A DNA stretch of 64,000 nt from contig NZ_CP045492.1 of NCBI RefSeq assembly GCF_015500055.1, positions 3,048,501 through 3,112,500 of the forward strand, written 5' to 3'. Origin of the DNA: Mesorhizobium sp. NBSH29 (lineage in GTDB: Bacteria > Pseudomonadota > Alphaproteobacteria > Rhizobiales > Rhizobiaceae). The notes below the pieces were generated by a model. It ran no database searches. It had not been told where the DNA came from and saw only the letters and a list, made by a program, of their open reading frames with translations. This document shows positions 63,885-64,000 of the stretch, one piece after another. A program made the translations under genes and the position numbers. The first letter of the stretch is position 1; each line of letters starts with the position of its first letter.

Positions 63885-64000
63885 TAACACTTGCAGTGCA
63901 ACTGTGGGCGCCACAGACGTCTGCCATTCTTGCGGTCACATGAACGGACGTGACCGATCTGCACCGCAAGTTGGCGCGGCCGGAGCCAGCTAACGTATCG
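63885..64000. other. Right edge of the window
   Basis: 116 bp after the kinase stop. A small perfect hairpin, CTGTGG-GCG-CCACAG (63902-63916), follows the stop without a T tract. A minus-strand frame is open to the edge and may be the end of a neighbouring gene, but I do not recognise it. Confidence 0.3.

Overview
The window looks like a chromosomal segment of an alphaproteobacterium of the order Rhizobiales, probably near Mesorhizobium, Hoeflea, Phyllobacterium or Brucella. The grounds are moderately high GC, rhizobial protein families (a giant growth-pole-ring type protein, DUF2865, TIGR01620, an adrenodoxin-type ferredoxin with a TrxR-like ferredoxin reductase, class II DAHP synthase, malic enzyme fused to a phosphotransacetylase domain, a PdhS/PleC/DivJ-type kinase) and their arrangement. 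The genus is an inference. Most of the window is housekeeping core; there are two small accessory patches.

Layout. 1-6.3 kb: end of ycjX and its membrane partner, folK/folP without folB between them, two exported proteins, a ferredoxin reductase/ferredoxin pair and an Hpt phosphotransfer protein. 6.5-11.6 kb: one gene for a ~1670-residue membrane-anchored coiled-coil protein resembling the Agrobacterium growth pole ring protein (GPR/RgsE), built from 18- and 29-residue repeats, with a perfect DnaA box upstream. 11.6-15.7 kb: an MCE/Mla-type lipid transport operon (STAS-permease, ATPase, MCE protein, lipoprotein). 15.8-31 kb: dipeptide epimerase, transporters, metallophosphoesterase, atypical SDR, malic enzyme, gltX, ABC exporter and nadE. 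31-39.7 kb: DedA, dgkA, GFA protein, diguanylate cyclase, DAHP synthase, glutathione reductase, rpiA and gph.

Accessory patch 1 (39.8-41.7 kb): a HI1419/HI1420-type toxin-antitoxin pair with its own promoter and operator-like inverted repeat, and an orphan membrane protein, lying directly downstream of a tRNA-Val(CAC) gene; no integrase is visible. Accessory patch 2 (44.2-48.9 kb): an SDR gene divergent from a TetR regulator, a truncated copy of the 3' end of an alpha/beta-hydrolase gene, a GT-C-like membrane protein, the intact hydrolase, and a divergent MarR regulator. The truncated and intact hydrolase segments are near-identical direct repeats that bracket the membrane-protein gene.

48.8-64 kb: a PPOX-family protein, DUF971, rsgA, molybdenum cofactor genes (moaA, and mobA-mobB coupled to a drug-efflux MFS gene), a polar amino-acid ABC transporter encoded without its ATPase and followed by a beta-hydroxyacid dehydrogenase, an Lrp/AsnC regulator, a uracil-DNA-glycosylase family protein overlapping a GST gene, an anchored nuclease, and a multi-pass sensor kinase. 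I found no CRISPR array, rRNA gene, transposase or intact prophage. The most unusual features are the repeat architecture of the giant polar protein and the repeat-bracketed islet at 45.65-47.6 kb.
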